Origin: Herbidospora cretacea
GTDB taxonomy: Bacteria > Actinomycetota > Actinomycetes > Streptosporangiales > Streptosporangiaceae
Length of the DNA: 64,000 nt
Direction of reading: 5' to 3'
Assembly: GCF_001570605.1 (NCBI RefSeq)
Contig: NZ_BBXG01000008.1
Coordinates: 420,119 to 484,118 of the forward strand
Position 1 is the first letter of the stretch; each line of letters starts with the position of its first letter. The position numbers and the translations under genes are program-made. The notes under the pieces are model-generated. The model was not told where the DNA came from, did no database searches, and saw only the letters and a program-made list of their open reading frames with translations. Below, piece by piece: positions 9,782-17,955 of this stretch.

Positions 9782-10792
9782 GTGCGCGTCTACCTGCGGA
9801 CCCGAGGTCATGACGTCGACTACGGGTTCATCGGCACCAGCCCGCCCCAAGCCTGGTGGCGGAAGTACAAGGACCTTCAGCTCACCGACATCGAAGCTCC
9901 GGTCGTGCTGGCGGAAGGCGATCACACGGGCTGGCGGGTCTATCTGCACGGCCTCGACTCGGGCCGGCGGGACAACCGGACCACTCTGATCAGATACGGC
10001 GTCGTGCTGGAGGGCACGGCCGACGATGACACTGCAACGGCCTATGGAATCGTCCGGGCCTGGCTGACGGCGATCACCACAGGGTCGGCAGACCTCGGCG
10101 AAGCGCTGGACAGGGCTCTCGCTCCGGTCGATCCGCTTCTGGTCGCCGAAAGCAGTGAGGACGTCAAGGCGGCCCGGGAGAAGGCCGAGGCGGCGGTCCG
10201 CGTGGCTTTCGAACCGGCCGACCTGACTGCCGGTGACCATTCCGCCCGCTGGCTGGGAGACATCGACGAGGCGAACGACCAGATCGCCTTCATGGGAGTG
10301 GTGGGCAGGTTGCTGTCCGGGCGCCCGGGGCGGGCGCTCGTCCTCACCTTCGCGGAGACTCCCGAAGATGTGGCCGGCCTGACCATGAAGGAACCGGGTG
10401 ACCTTGCTCTGCTGACCGCCCGGCCTGGCCGGGTGCCCGCCGGGGGGCGACATGTCTTGGGAAAAGCCCAGGAGGCCCACCTGCCGCCGGTGGGCCGGAC
10501 GGAGCGAGAACGACCGAGAGAAGGGCGGCCGCCGCGGAAACCGCGAATGGCGATTCCGCTGGCGCTGACTGCGACCCTGACGCTGGGGGCCACCGGGATG
10601 GGTCTGTATCTGAACTCGAGCGATCAGCCCCTCCCGGCCCCGATGGTGACGAACTCGGCGACACCGATGGCCACACCGGATCCGCTGCCGACACCAACAC
10701 TGAAACCGACGCCGAAACCGAAGAAAACCCCGAAACCGAAGAAGTCCCCGAAGTCGAAGAAGTCCCCGCCACCCGCGGAAGGCGATGGCTGA
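9782..10792 (+). CDS. Single-pass membrane protein with a Lys/Pro-rich tail, GTPase-cassette partner
   Basis: 336 residues from GTG at 9782. The N-terminal 215 residues look globular (MRVYLRTRGHDVDYGFIGTS, later LIRYGVVLEG and RALVLTFAET), then a basic linker (RERPREGRPPRKPR), one transmembrane segment (AIPLALTATLTLGATGMGLY, about 257-276) and a 60-residue low-complexity tail built from TP, KPKK and KSPK units ending at residue 336. By the positive-inside rule the folded N-terminal domain is cytosolic, with the GTPases, and the Lys/Pro tail is outside. No family recognised. The wall-threading tail suggests contact with the envelope, which is inference. Confidence 0.72.
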   Translation: MRVYLRTRGHDVDYGFIGTSPPQAWWRKYKDLQLTDIEAPVVLAEGDHTGWRVYLHGLDSGRRDNRTTLIRYGVVLEGTADDDTATAYGIVRAWLTAITTGSADLGEALDRALAPVDPLLVAESSEDVKAAREKAEAAVRVAFEPADLTAGDHSARWLGDIDEANDQIAFMGVVGRLLSGRPGRALVLTFAETPEDVAGLTMKEPGDLALLTARPGRVPAGGRHVLGKAQEAHLPPVGRTERERPREGRPPRKPRMAIPLALTATLTLGATGMGLYLNSSDQPLPAPMVTNSATPMATPDPLPTPTLKPTPKPKKTPKPKKSPKSKKSPPPAEGDG

Positions 10793-10803
10793 CGCGGCGC
10801 ACC

Positions 10804-11331
10804 ATGCAGATATCACTGCGGGACGCACCCACCCTAAACGTCTGGATCACCTGGACCAGCTCCGACGGCATCGTGGCCACAGGTGTGGTGAGCAGTCCGG
10901 GCTGGTCGGGCGCCCTGCTCGTCGAATGGAAGGAGGCGCTGCCCGGCGAGGATCTCCGAAAGATCCCCGGCGTGGTGACGTCCAGACTTCCCTTCCTCAA
11001 GGCCCCATTGGACCGGTTCTGGTCGGAGATTGACCGACACACGCCAGACTTGGCGCTGCCGGTGGATTTCGACTGGATCAAGCAGGCCGTGTTCGGTTAC
11101 ACCTGCCATCGACTGTGGCTGGACCTGGTCACCGATGATGGCGTGACGATCCAGAGCAAGGACGGGCCGCCCCATGCGATCAAGCCGAAGGAGGGCGGCC
11201 CGTTTCCCGGCAGCGCTACCTATCTGCTGGAGTGCACGGTGGACGGCGCTCCGCTCAAGATCGTGATCCACAGCGACGGCCTGCCTCATCCGAAGGATTT
11301 CCCGCGGATATGGACCCCTCAGTCGACGTGA
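10804..11331 (+). CDS. Unknown protein, last gene of the GTPase cassette
   Basis: 175 residues, ATG at 10804, 11 bases after the previous stop. The sequence has normal globular composition with several tryptophans (NVWITWTSSDG, SPGWSGALLVEW, RFWSEID) and a conserved-looking core PVDFDWIKQAVFGY followed by HRLWLDLV. No signal peptide, membrane segment or catalytic motif is apparent. It ends 13 bases inside the convergent oxidoreductase gene. Position and strand make it the fourth member of the cassette. No function can be named. Confidence 0.68.
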   Translation: MQISLRDAPTLNVWITWTSSDGIVATGVVSSPGWSGALLVEWKEALPGEDLRKIPGVVTSRLPFLKAPLDRFWSEIDRHTPDLALPVDFDWIKQAVFGYTCHRLWLDLVTDDGVTIQSKDGPPHAIKPKEGGPFPGSATYLLECTVDGAPLKIVIHSDGLPHPKDFPRIWTPQST

Positions 11332-12137
11332 TCGCGCCAGGAGTGCTCGGGCTGGTAGCCCAGCACCTTCCTGGCCTTGTCGATCGACAGCAGCGTCCCG
11401 AACTCGCCCACGTCATGGGTGAGTTCGACGCCGGGGAACTCCTCCCGCAGCAGGTCGGCCGAAGGGCGGTTCATGATCGTGTCGGCCGCCGCGATCACGA
11501 AGCTCTCCGCACCGGTGACCTCGGCGGTCAGGCCCGCCCGGCAGGCCTGGGCGACGTCGCGGGCGTCGACGTAGCCCCACAGGTTCCAGCGGCGTGAGGC
11601 GGCGCCGTCCCAGTAGGACGGCACGTTCGCGTAGTCCTCGACCAGGTGGATGTTGGAGATCCGCAGCGCCACGAAGGGGATGCCCGACCAGGCCGCCACG
11701 TGTTCGGCGGTCGTCTCGCTGACGACCTTCGACAGGGCGTAGGTCGTGGTGGGCACGGGGTAGTGGGCCTCGTCGACGGGGGCGTAGCGGGGATCGTCGT
11801 CGAAGGGCAGGCCGAGCGTGGTCTCGCTGGAGGCCCAGACGACGCGCCGCAGCTTCAGGGCGGCGGCGGCCAGGAACACGTTGGCGTTCATGGTCACGTT
11901 GCGCTGGAAGGTGACCGCCGGGGTGGCCAGGCCCGGCGCGGGGATGTTGGCCAGGTGGACGACGGCCGAGCAGCCGTCGAGGACCTCTACGGCCTGCCCG
12001 TAGTCGGTCAGGTCGGCGGCCAGCACGCCGGGGCCCGCCAGGTCGGTGGCGACCACGTCGTAGCCGTGGTCGCGCAGGTCGGCGACGACCACCTTGCCGG
12101 CCTTGCCCGCGGCGCCGGTGACACAGATGCGTTCCAT
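11319..12137 (-). CDS. NAD(P)-dependent epimerase/dehydratase (extended SDR)
   Basis: 272 residues from ATG at 12137. The N-terminal Rossmann motif is VTGAAGKAGKVV (6-17). The active-site Tyr-Lys pair of extended SDRs is TTYALSKVV, with an upstream serine in ASSETTLG. The middle carries the HLANIP cofactor-side motif. The C-terminal part (SIDKARKVLGYQPEHSWRDH) is the usual end of sugar-nucleotide epimerase-like SDRs. The substrate is unknown. The next upstream gene on this strand (12152-12802) also encodes a nucleotide-binding reductase and probably shares its transcript. Confidence 0.87.
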   Translation of the reverse strand: MERICVTGAAGKAGKVVVADLRDHGYDVVATDLAGPGVLAADLTDYGQAVEVLDGCSAVVHLANIPAPGLATPAVTFQRNVTMNANVFLAAAALKLRRVVWASSETTLGLPFDDDPRYAPVDEAHYPVPTTTYALSKVVSETTAEHVAAWSGIPFVALRISNIHLVEDYANVPSYWDGAASRRWNLWGYVDARDVAQACRAGLTAEVTGAESFVIAAADTIMNRPSADLLREEFPGVELTHDVGEFGTLLSIDKARKVLGYQPEHSWRDHVD

Positions 12138-12151
12138 GGCACGGAAGCCTT

Positions 12152-12802
12152 TCACATCCGGGCGAGACGGTTGATACCGGTCGCATACAGGATTTTCGGG
12201 GCGTTTTTCTCGCCCCGTGCCAGGGCGAGCATGGCCCTGCCGATCGCCTCGGTGGTGGTCACCATGCGCGGGAAGAGCCGGGTGAAGACCGGCCAGACCG
12301 GGGTGCCGATCTTGTAGAGCACCCGGTAGGAGCGGGTCTTGCTGGTCGCGCCGTGCAGCGCCCGGATGAAACCGGGGCGGATCGCGTAGGCCCGGTCGAA
12401 CTGCTCGAACAGCGCGTTCTCCGTCTCGGCCTTCACGCGGGCCCACATCCGGCGCCCCTTCGCGTCGGCGCCCTGGCTGGAGACGTACACGAAAGTGACG
12501 TCGCGCCGCAGCGTGCGGGCCACCTCCATGGTCGTCGTGTACGTCAGCCGCCGGTAGTCGGCCTCCTTCATCCCGGTCGAGCTCACCCCGATGCAGAAGA
12601 ACACCGCGTCGAACCCCTGGAGGAACGCCGCGTAGCCCGACGGACGGGACACGTCGGCGATCACCTCGGTCAGTTTCGGGTCGGTGACGCCGGTGGGCGT
12701 GCGCCCCACGACGAGCACCTCGGACACGTCGGGGGCGCGCAGACACTCCCGCAGGACCCCCTGGCCGACCATCCCGGTCGCCCCGAATACGATCACTCGC
12801 AC
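12152..12802 (-). CDS. NAD(P)H-binding atypical SDR protein
   Basis: 216 residues. I chose GTG at 12802 because the product then begins directly with the Rossmann strand VRVIVFGATGMVGQGVLREC; the open frame upstream reads as non-coding. The GATGMVG loop, the later FFCIGVSSTGMKEADYRRLT and VYVSSQGAD match NAD(P)H-binding proteins of the NmrA/YwnB type, which may be redox sensors or reductases. It sits 14 bases upstream of the epimerase gene, and the PPTase gene precedes it by 10 bases, so all three minus-strand genes form a compact unit. Confidence 0.83.
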   Translation of the reverse strand: MRVIVFGATGMVGQGVLRECLRAPDVSEVLVVGRTPTGVTDPKLTEVIADVSRPSGYAAFLQGFDAVFFCIGVSSTGMKEADYRRLTYTTTMEVARTLRRDVTFVYVSSQGADAKGRRMWARVKAETENALFEQFDRAYAIRPGFIRALHGATSKTRSYRVLYKIGTPVWPVFTRLFPRMVTTTEAIGRAMLALARGEKNAPKILYATGINRLARM

Positions 12803-12812
12803 ATAAACGACA

Positions 12813-13445
12813 TTACGCCTGCACCACCACAGAGGTGACGATGAGTCCGCCTCCGGCCACCCAGCGGCCCTCGAAGGCCGGTAGCGGCGAGTCGATGAGG
12901 ATCCGGGCCGTGAACACACCCTCCCCCAGGGTCACGTGGGCGTCCTCGAACCCCAGCCAGCGCCCGGTCATCGGGAACCACGCCTTGTAGACCGACTCCT
13001 TGGCGCTGAACAGCAGCCGGTCCCACGCCACCACCGGGTCGTCGGCCAGCAGGCCCGCGACCACGACCCGCTCCTCGGGCAGCGCGGCCACCCCCAGCAC
13101 GCCGTCGGGCACGGGCTGGTCGGGCTCCGCGTCGATGCCCAGGGAGATCACCAGGTCGCCGGAGGCCACGGCCGCGCCGCGGTAGCCCTCGCAGTGGGTC
13201 ATGCTGCCCACGATCCCCTTGGGCCACAGCGGTTCGCGGGTCGGGCCCCGCAGGATGGGCGCGTCGCCGTGCCCGAAGGAGGAGAGGGCCTGGCGGGCGC
13301 ACCAGCGGGCGGTCGTGAACTCGGCACGGCGGCGGGGGACCACGCGCCCGAGGGCCGTCTCCTCGTCGGGGTGGAGTTCGACGCCGGGCGGATCTCCGAA
13401 GGTCTCGTGCCACGCGACCCCGGGAGGAAGGACGGCTTCCAGCAC
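12813..13445 (-). CDS. 4'-phosphopantetheinyl transferase, EntD/Npt type
   Basis: Transfers the phosphopantetheine arm of coenzyme A to a serine of carrier proteins of fatty-acid, polyketide or peptide synthases. The 210-residue product has the three family motifs: WPKGIVGSMTHC (75-86), GIDAEP with the Mg-binding Asp105 and Glu107 (103-108), and FSAKESVYKAWFP (146-158). Length and motif order fit the EntD/Npt group that often serves secondary metabolism. No synthase gene is in this window, so its targets lie elsewhere. It is the first gene of a three-gene minus-strand unit. Confidence 0.93.
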   Translation of the reverse strand: MLEAVLPPGVAWHETFGDPPGVELHPDEETALGRVVPRRRAEFTTARWCARQALSSFGHGDAPILRGPTREPLWPKGIVGSMTHCEGYRGAAVASGDLVISLGIDAEPDQPVPDGVLGVAALPEERVVVAGLLADDPVVAWDRLLFSAKESVYKAWFPMTGRWLGFEDAHVTLGEGVFTARILIDSPLPAFEGRWVAGGGLIVTSVVVQA

Positions 13446-13499
13446 AGCGGAACCTTAGCGTGTGAAGGGTCACGGTAAAGTGACAGCCCAGGAGGTCCG

Positions 13500-13742
13500 A
13501 TGTCTGACAGCACACCCGAGTCCGCCGTCGAGGCGGAGGTGATCGACGAGCCGGCCGACGGGGTCCCCGGCGAGGAGACCACGGAAGACGAGCTCAAGCG
13601 CAAGTTCCGGGAGGCGCTCGACCGCAAGCGTCAGGCGCAGTCCGACCGCAACGGGAAGGGCGCGCGTGGAGCTTCCAAGATCCACGGCACGCATGAGGCC
13701 GCCGGCGGCAAGCGCTCGTTCCGCCGCAAGAGCGGTGGCTGA
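13500..13742 (+). CDS. DUF5302 small acidic/basic protein
   Basis: 80 residues. A strong ribosome site (AGGAGG, about 7 bases before the ATG at 13500) supports the start. The N-terminal half is acidic and probably disordered (ESAVEAEVIDEPAD), followed by a conserved helical KRKFREALDRK segment and a basic C-terminus rich in Gly, Arg and Lys (HGTHEAAGGKRSFRRKSGG). This pattern is that of the actinobacterial DUF5302 family, whose function is not known. It is divergent from the PPTase gene. Confidence 0.85.
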   Translation: MSDSTPESAVEAEVIDEPADGVPGEETTEDELKRKFREALDRKRQAQSDRNGKGARGASKIHGTHEAAGGKRSFRRKSGG

Positions 13743-13844
13743 CATCCGCTGAATGGGGCCGCCCTCGGAGGGGGGACTTCCGATCCGCGTGATCCAGGCG
13801 CACTATGGAAAGTGACATCCTGGGCGAAATCGCATGGAGCGGCT

Positions 13845-14528
13845 GTGCATAGTCACCTTCCGGCGGCGGTCCCGCTGCTGTCCCGTGGAAAGCACCGCAA
13901 CCCGCGCAAGGGCGCGTGTTTCATGGAGTTCGCGTCCTACCTGGCCGGAGAACGATGGAGTGACCATCCGGCCTGCACCCACCCGCTGCTGGCCGCCATG
14001 GCCCGGCTGGTCAACGACTACACCACCGACGCCAACCGGCAGCGGCTGACGCCGCTGATCCCGTCGGTGATCGGGCTGACGACCAACGACCCGCGGGCCG
14101 ACGTCCGCATCGCGCTGCGCGCCGCCACCACGGCCCTGCCGGTGGTCGCGGCCGAGCGCCAGCTGGCCCTCGCGGTCTCCGTGCTGGCCTCCGAACACGT
14201 GCTCGCCGACCTCGAGGGCCGCGAACCCGGCCTCGAACCGGCCAGCCAGGAGGCGCTCGACCTGGTGCCCGAGGCGGCGCGCTGGGCCTACGGCTTCCGC
14301 AGCGGGGTCAAGGTCTCCCGCCGCGGTTTCCGCCGCTACGCCGCCCCGAACACCGTTCAGCTCGCGGTCCGGGGCATCTCACAGGCGTGTGCCGACGACC
14401 CGGACGCGATCCTGCGTGACCTGCTGACCGCCGCCATCGACGACGTGCGGGCCCTGGTGCCCGGCGGGTTGCCGGGCGATGATCACGTCGAGACCCGGCC
14501 GTTGACGGCCTTCAAGGCGGGTCGATAG
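13845..14528 (+). CDS. Conserved actinobacterial protein of unknown function
   Basis: About 227 residues from GTG at 13845, which has GGAG seven bases upstream; the frame is also open to a GTG at 13812. The product has a basic start (RGKHRNPRKGACFMEF) then SYLAGERWSDHPACTHPLLAAMARLVND, and a helical body. I recognise the core (the ME-F/Y-AGERWSDHPxCTHPLLA pattern, shortened here) from uncharacterised actinomycete proteins but know no function. The conserved Cys and His of the CTHPLL region could bind metal. Its 3' end overlaps the convergent PAP2 gene by 46 bases. Confidence 0.8.
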   Translation: MHSHLPAAVPLLSRGKHRNPRKGACFMEFASYLAGERWSDHPACTHPLLAAMARLVNDYTTDANRQRLTPLIPSVIGLTTNDPRADVRIALRAATTALPVVAAERQLALAVSVLASEHVLADLEGREPGLEPASQEALDLVPEAARWAYGFRSGVKVSRRGFRRYAAPNTVQLAVRGISQACADDPDAILRDLLTAAIDDVRALVPGGLPGDDHVETRPLTAFKAGR

Positions 14529-15226
14529 AGCGCCCCTCCCGCGAGGATCGCCACACAGGCCGCGCCGAGCATGAAGCCCCAGCTCACGTCGGTCAGGTGG
14601 TGCATGCCGCGATAGAGGCGTGAGGCGGCGATGGCCAGCGGGATGCCGAGGCCGAGCGCCAGCAGCAGCCACCGGAGGATGGCGTGCCGGTGCAGGTGGA
14701 GCATCAGCACGGTGGCGACGCCCAGATAGAAGGCGACCCCGGCGCTGGTGTGCCCGGAGGGCCAGCTCGACGTGGGCGGCGCCGGGTCGAGGCGGGCCAC
14801 CTCGGGCCGGGGCCGCTGGGAGACGACGGTGGAGGCCAGGAAGATCAGCGACTGCGCCCACACCGAGAAGATCAGGAACACCGACTCACGCCAGCGCTTG
14901 TACGCGATCCTGAAGCCGATCGCGAAGATCGCGGTGGCCACCACGATGACCGGGGTGTCGGAGAACGACGAGACGACGTCGGTGACGCCGTTCCAGAATC
15001 CCGACCGCTCCCCCGCGATCTCCCGGCTGACCGCCTCGTCCCGCTCGATCAGCCAGGTGTCCCCCAGCACGTTCACGAGCAGCAGGCCGGTGCCGAGCGT
15101 GGCGATCAGCAGGGCGAACAGGGGCAGCAGGATGCGCCGCCCGACCTCTTTGACGTCGACCCGTTGCCAGGGACGCAGGGGTGAGTGACCCGCCTCAGTG
15201 GTTTCGGCGAGACGTGTGGCGACCAT
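14483..15226 (-). CDS. PAP2-family membrane phosphatase
   Basis: 247 residues from ATG at 15226, preceded by GGAG six bases upstream; a TTG at 15238 would add four residues. Six hydrophobic segments are predicted. The phosphatase signature is SQRPRPEVAR (motif 1), PSGHTSAG (motif 2) and SRLYRGMHHLTDV (motif 3) with the catalytic histidines. Members act on undecaprenyl-pyrophosphate or phosphatidic acid at the outer face of the membrane. The adjacent gene on the same strand is a second PAP2 protein of different sequence. Confidence 0.9.
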   Translation of the reverse strand: MVATRLAETTEAGHSPLRPWQRVDVKEVGRRILLPLFALLIATLGTGLLLVNVLGDTWLIERDEAVSREIAGERSGFWNGVTDVVSSFSDTPVIVVATAIFAIGFRIAYKRWRESVFLIFSVWAQSLIFLASTVVSQRPRPEVARLDPAPPTSSWPSGHTSAGVAFYLGVATVLMLHLHRHAILRWLLLALGLGIPLAIAASRLYRGMHHLTDVSWGFMLGAACVAILAGGALYRPALKAVNGRVST

Positions 15227-15288
15227 TGGGGGCTCCAATCTCGGGCTCGACGCCGTCCAAGTGGGGTTTCATCTCAAGTACGTGAGGA

Positions 15289-16047
15289 TCAGCGGGGCTC
15301 GTGGGCGACCTTCGGGGCGACGGACTCCGGCTCGACGCCCTGCATGTGGGGTTCGACCGGCGGCCGGCCCATCCTCCGCCGCCAGGCCTCGAAGGCCGCG
15401 GTGGTGGCGAACACGACGACCAGCGCCAGGATGATCCCGGCCACCACGTCGCTCACCCAGTGGACCCCCAGGGCCACCCGGGTGAACGCGACCGTCAGCG
15501 ACACCAGCGCCGCCACGACCCAGGCCACGGCGCGCCAGACGCCGTGCAGCACCGGCAGCAGGACGAGCACCAGCGTGACCGCTCCCAGCGCCGCGTTGAG
15601 GGCGTGGCCCGAGGGGAACGACCAGCCGGGCGCCCACGAGACCGGTTCGGGCAGCATCGGCCGGGCCCGCTCGACGACGACCTTCACGGCCAGCCCGATC
15701 ACACCGCCCACGATCACGGTCGTGACCGCCCAGATGGCCAGCCGGGGCGCGCCGCGCAGCACCATGTACACCGCCGCGCCGCCGACCAGCACCCGCCAGG
15801 TCTCCGGCGCGAGGGCGTCGGTGATGAACCGCATGACGTCGGCGAAGGCGGGATTCTGCAGCGCGTACGCGTGCAGGTCGGCGGCCACCCCCTGGTCGAG
15901 CCGGTTCAACGGGGTGAAGGCGCTCTTCACCAGGACGAGCAGCAACATGAACGGGACCAGCAGGATCGCGGCCGCCAGGGCCGCCACTGTGAGCCGTGCG
16001 CCCAGGGCGCCGTCAGGTCCCGACATCCATCGGCGCATCTCCGTCAT
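15289..16047 (-). CDS. Second PAP2-family membrane phosphatase
   Basis: 252 residues, ATG at 16047. The signature is VVERARP (motif 1), FPSGHALNAALG (motif 2) and TRVALGVHWVSDVVAG (motif 3); about six membrane helices. The short cytosolic C-terminus ends PPVEPHMQGVEPES. It is only distantly similar to the neighbouring PAP2 protein, so the pair is not a recent duplication. Lipid-phosphate recycling for wall synthesis is the family role; the exact substrate is not shown. Confidence 0.9.
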   Translation of the reverse strand: MTEMRRWMSGPDGALGARLTVAALAAAILLVPFMLLLVLVKSAFTPLNRLDQGVAADLHAYALQNPAFADVMRFITDALAPETWRVLVGGAAVYMVLRGAPRLAIWAVTTVIVGGVIGLAVKVVVERARPMLPEPVSWAPGWSFPSGHALNAALGAVTLVLVLLPVLHGVWRAVAWVVAALVSLTVAFTRVALGVHWVSDVVAGIILALVVVFATTAAFEAWRRRMGRPPVEPHMQGVEPESVAPKVAHEPR

Positions 16048-16084
16048 GGACGCCCGTGCTACCCCGCCGGACGCCGGACGAACA

Positions 16085-16690
16085 TCAACAGCCGACGCGC
16101 AGCGGCACCTTCACCGACCAGCGGCCCGAGGCCGCGTCCTGGGCGCGGGCGTAGGCGTTGGGGGCCCCGGAGCAGTGGGGCAGGCCGGTCTTCTTGCCCC
16201 AGCTCCCGCCGGGGTAGCCGGCGAACTCGGCGGCGGCGATCACGCCGCTCCAGACCAGGTCGCCGTCGGCGCGGCGGACGTAGAGCTTCACCTGGCCCAC
16301 GTTGTAGTGGCTGCCGTTGAGCTTCACGACGTGCTCGTTGGTGGTGATCCACAGTTTCGCGCGGACCTGGCGGGACTCGTTGGCCGCGTTGTCGGCCCGC
16401 GCCTGGTCTCGGACCGAGGGCAGGACGCAGACGTCGTCCTCGTGGAAGGCCTCGCGCCAGACGTAGCCGTCCTCGCAGGCGTGGCTGTCGTCCAGCCAGC
16501 GGGTCGTCTTGAGGGCGTTGTCGGCGAGGGTGCGGGCCCGCGTCGCGGGGGTCACGCAGACCTTGTCGGCGGGGCGGGCGGCGCGCCAGACGTACCCCTC
16601 ACGGCAGAGCTGCGGGGCCGCGGCGGCGTGGACGGGGGCGGCCAGTGCGCCGAGCACGAGGGCGGCGGCCGTGAGGGTTCGCAGGATCAT
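16085..16690 (-). CDS. Exported protein with a twice-repeated Cys/GYVWR module
   Basis: 201 residues from ATG at 16690 (GGAG eight bases upstream). A signal peptide (MILRTLTAAALVLGALAAPV) is followed by two tandem modules of about 38 residues: CREGYVWRAARPADKVCV and CEDGYVWREAFHEDDVCV, each ending P..R...ADNA. The paired cysteines in each module suggest disulfides. The C-terminal 85 residues are beta-rich (WITTNEHVVKLNGSHYNVG) with two more cysteines. The same module appears once, diverged, in the exported protein at 47074. No function known. Confidence 0.82.
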   Translation of the reverse strand: MILRTLTAAALVLGALAAPVHAAAAPQLCREGYVWRAARPADKVCVTPATRARTLADNALKTTRWLDDSHACEDGYVWREAFHEDDVCVLPSVRDQARADNAANESRQVRAKLWITTNEHVVKLNGSHYNVGQVKLYVRRADGDLVWSGVIAAAEFAGYPGGSWGKKTGLPHCSGAPNAYARAQDAASGRWSVKVPLRVGC

Positions 16691-16870
16691 CGGTGGTGCT
16701 CCAGAAGGGCGCGGGTGTTGCCCTCCCTTATGCACCAGGGTGCCTGCAGACTCCTTGCAAACCCGTGTCAACCGGATGCGGCCCTGCTCGCCAGGCCGAT
16801 GCGGGCTGCTGCGACATGCTCTCGGCGCTCCGGCTGACCCGCCCGCCGTCGGGCGGCGGCATCCACGTGG

Positions 16871-16987
16871 ACTGTGCTGGAACACGAAGGCGGCCACCGC
16901 GATCGGGAGCGATCGGCGGTGGCCGCGGTAGAGGTAGGCGAGCGTCCGGAGCGGGTGCCCGCCTCCGAAAGCGATGGTCCAGTTCAC
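16871..16987 (-). pseudogene. Fossil N-terminus of an ABC transporter
   Basis: From GTG at 16987 the minus strand reads NWTIAFGGGHPLRTLAYLYR, then SLPIAVAAFVFQHS, matching the way many actinobacterial fused ABC exporters begin (basic GGGHP.RTL..LYR lead, then the first membrane helix ending KHSP). After about 39 codons similarity stops and the frame runs into repetitive non-coding sequence. No ABC domain remains nearby. I read it as a 5' remnant. The rest of the gap 16691-17055 shows only GC-rich palindromic sequence and a terminator-like hairpin. Confidence 0.5.
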
Positions 16988-17011
16988 CCATTGAGGTCCC
17001 CGGCGTAAGAA

Positions 17012-17032
17012 ATCTACAGGTTCAGGGTAGAT
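17012..17032 (-). terminator. Possible terminator hairpin after the exported protein gene
   Basis: The arms ATCTAC and GTAGAT enclose a nine-base loop 24 bases beyond the stop of the minus-strand gene at 17056. On that strand the hairpin is followed by TTTC. The stem is short and the T-run weak, so this is a modest call. Confidence 0.4.
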
Positions 17033-17055
17033 CTTCGCTTATCAGGATTAACGGG

Positions 17056-17550
17056 TCATACCGTGGCGTAAACGAGCTTCCAGACGCCGCCGTAGAGGCA
17101 CTGGTCGGAGACGACGACCTTCTTGCGCTTGGGCTCGGAGCAGACCTTCAGCTCGACGAGGGTCGCGTGCTGGAAGGCGAAGCTGTAGGACGCCGGGGTC
17201 TTGTAGGTGCAGTCGCGGTAGACCTTGTGGGTGAAGGGCTGGGCGCCGTTCTTCTGGTAGGTGATCCGGAAGATCGCGTAGCCGCAGTTGGTGCCCTTGT
17301 TCAGGTCGGTGATCTTGCCGCTGACCTTGATGTTCGCGTCTTCGATGACGGCGCCGGGGTTGGTGATGACGCCGGTGAGGCCGCCGTTGGCGTAGGCCTT
17401 CTTGCCGGAGCTGTAGCGCTCGAACTTCTTGGCGGGGGCCTGCTGGGTCAACCCGGTCTTCGAGGCGACCGGGGCGTTGTCGGCGAAAGCGGGGGCGGAG
17501 GGGACGAGGACGATGGCGAGAGCTGCGACGAGGCCACCAAGGAGGCGCAC
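17056..17550 (-). CDS. Small exported protein of unknown function
   Basis: 164 residues from GTG at 17550, chosen because AAGGGAA lies seven bases upstream and a clear signal peptide follows (LLGGLVAALAIVLVPSAPAFA). The mature part is beta-rich and basic, with cysteines in NCGYAIFRITYQ, YRDCTYK, LKVCSEPKRKK and SDQCLYGG, probably two disulfides. The pattern of a secreted immunoglobulin-like or lectin-like fold is possible but unproven. No family recognised. Confidence 0.78.
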   Translation of the reverse strand: MRLLGGLVAALAIVLVPSAPAFADNAPVASKTGLTQQAPAKKFERYSSGKKAYANGGLTGVITNPGAVIEDANIKVSGKITDLNKGTNCGYAIFRITYQKNGAQPFTHKVYRDCTYKTPASYSFAFQHATLVELKVCSEPKRKKVVVSDQCLYGGVWKLVYATV

Positions 17551-17631
17551 GGCTGGTTCCCTTCGGGGGGTTTCTGCTGTTGTGGTATTACCATCTCGGA
17601 ATCTCCTTGCACGCCACTTACGATCCGGTTT

Positions 17632-17922
17632 ATGACAGTGCTGAACACGCGCCGGGTCGCCTGGGACGCCGCGCGTGTCTTCGTCCAGGCGTCGACGTCG
17701 GACGCCTACTGGTGGCTGGGCGACATGGTCAACCGCCACCTGGGTGTCATGTACCAGCTCAAGCTCGCCGAGACCCGGCTGCGAATGCTGGAGGACGACG
17801 CGGTGACCGTCGTGGAGACCGGCGCGTGGCGGGCCCGGCTCGACGATCTGCTGGCCGGCCGGCCGGACCTGACGCCCCTCGTCGCCGACCTCACGAAGGA
17901 AACGGTCGCCCGCCTTCCCTAG
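17632..17922 (+). CDS. Small helical protein of unknown function
   Basis: 96 residues from ATG at 17632 (MTVLNTRRVAWDAARVF). The frame is open far upstream, but that part reads as shadow of other sequence; the ATG product is consistently helical with WWLGDMVNRHLGVMYQLKLA and ETRLRMLEDD. It is divergent from the exported protein gene at 17550 and 33 bases ahead of the dehydrogenase gene. It may be the first gene of that transcript. No recognisable domain. Confidence 0.6.
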   Translation: MTVLNTRRVAWDAARVFVQASTSDAYWWLGDMVNRHLGVMYQLKLAETRLRMLEDDAVTVVETGAWRARLDDLLAGRPDLTPLVADLTKETVARLP

Positions 17923-17955
17923 GGTGGCCTTCATGACTTTTGAGAGGGTTCGCTG

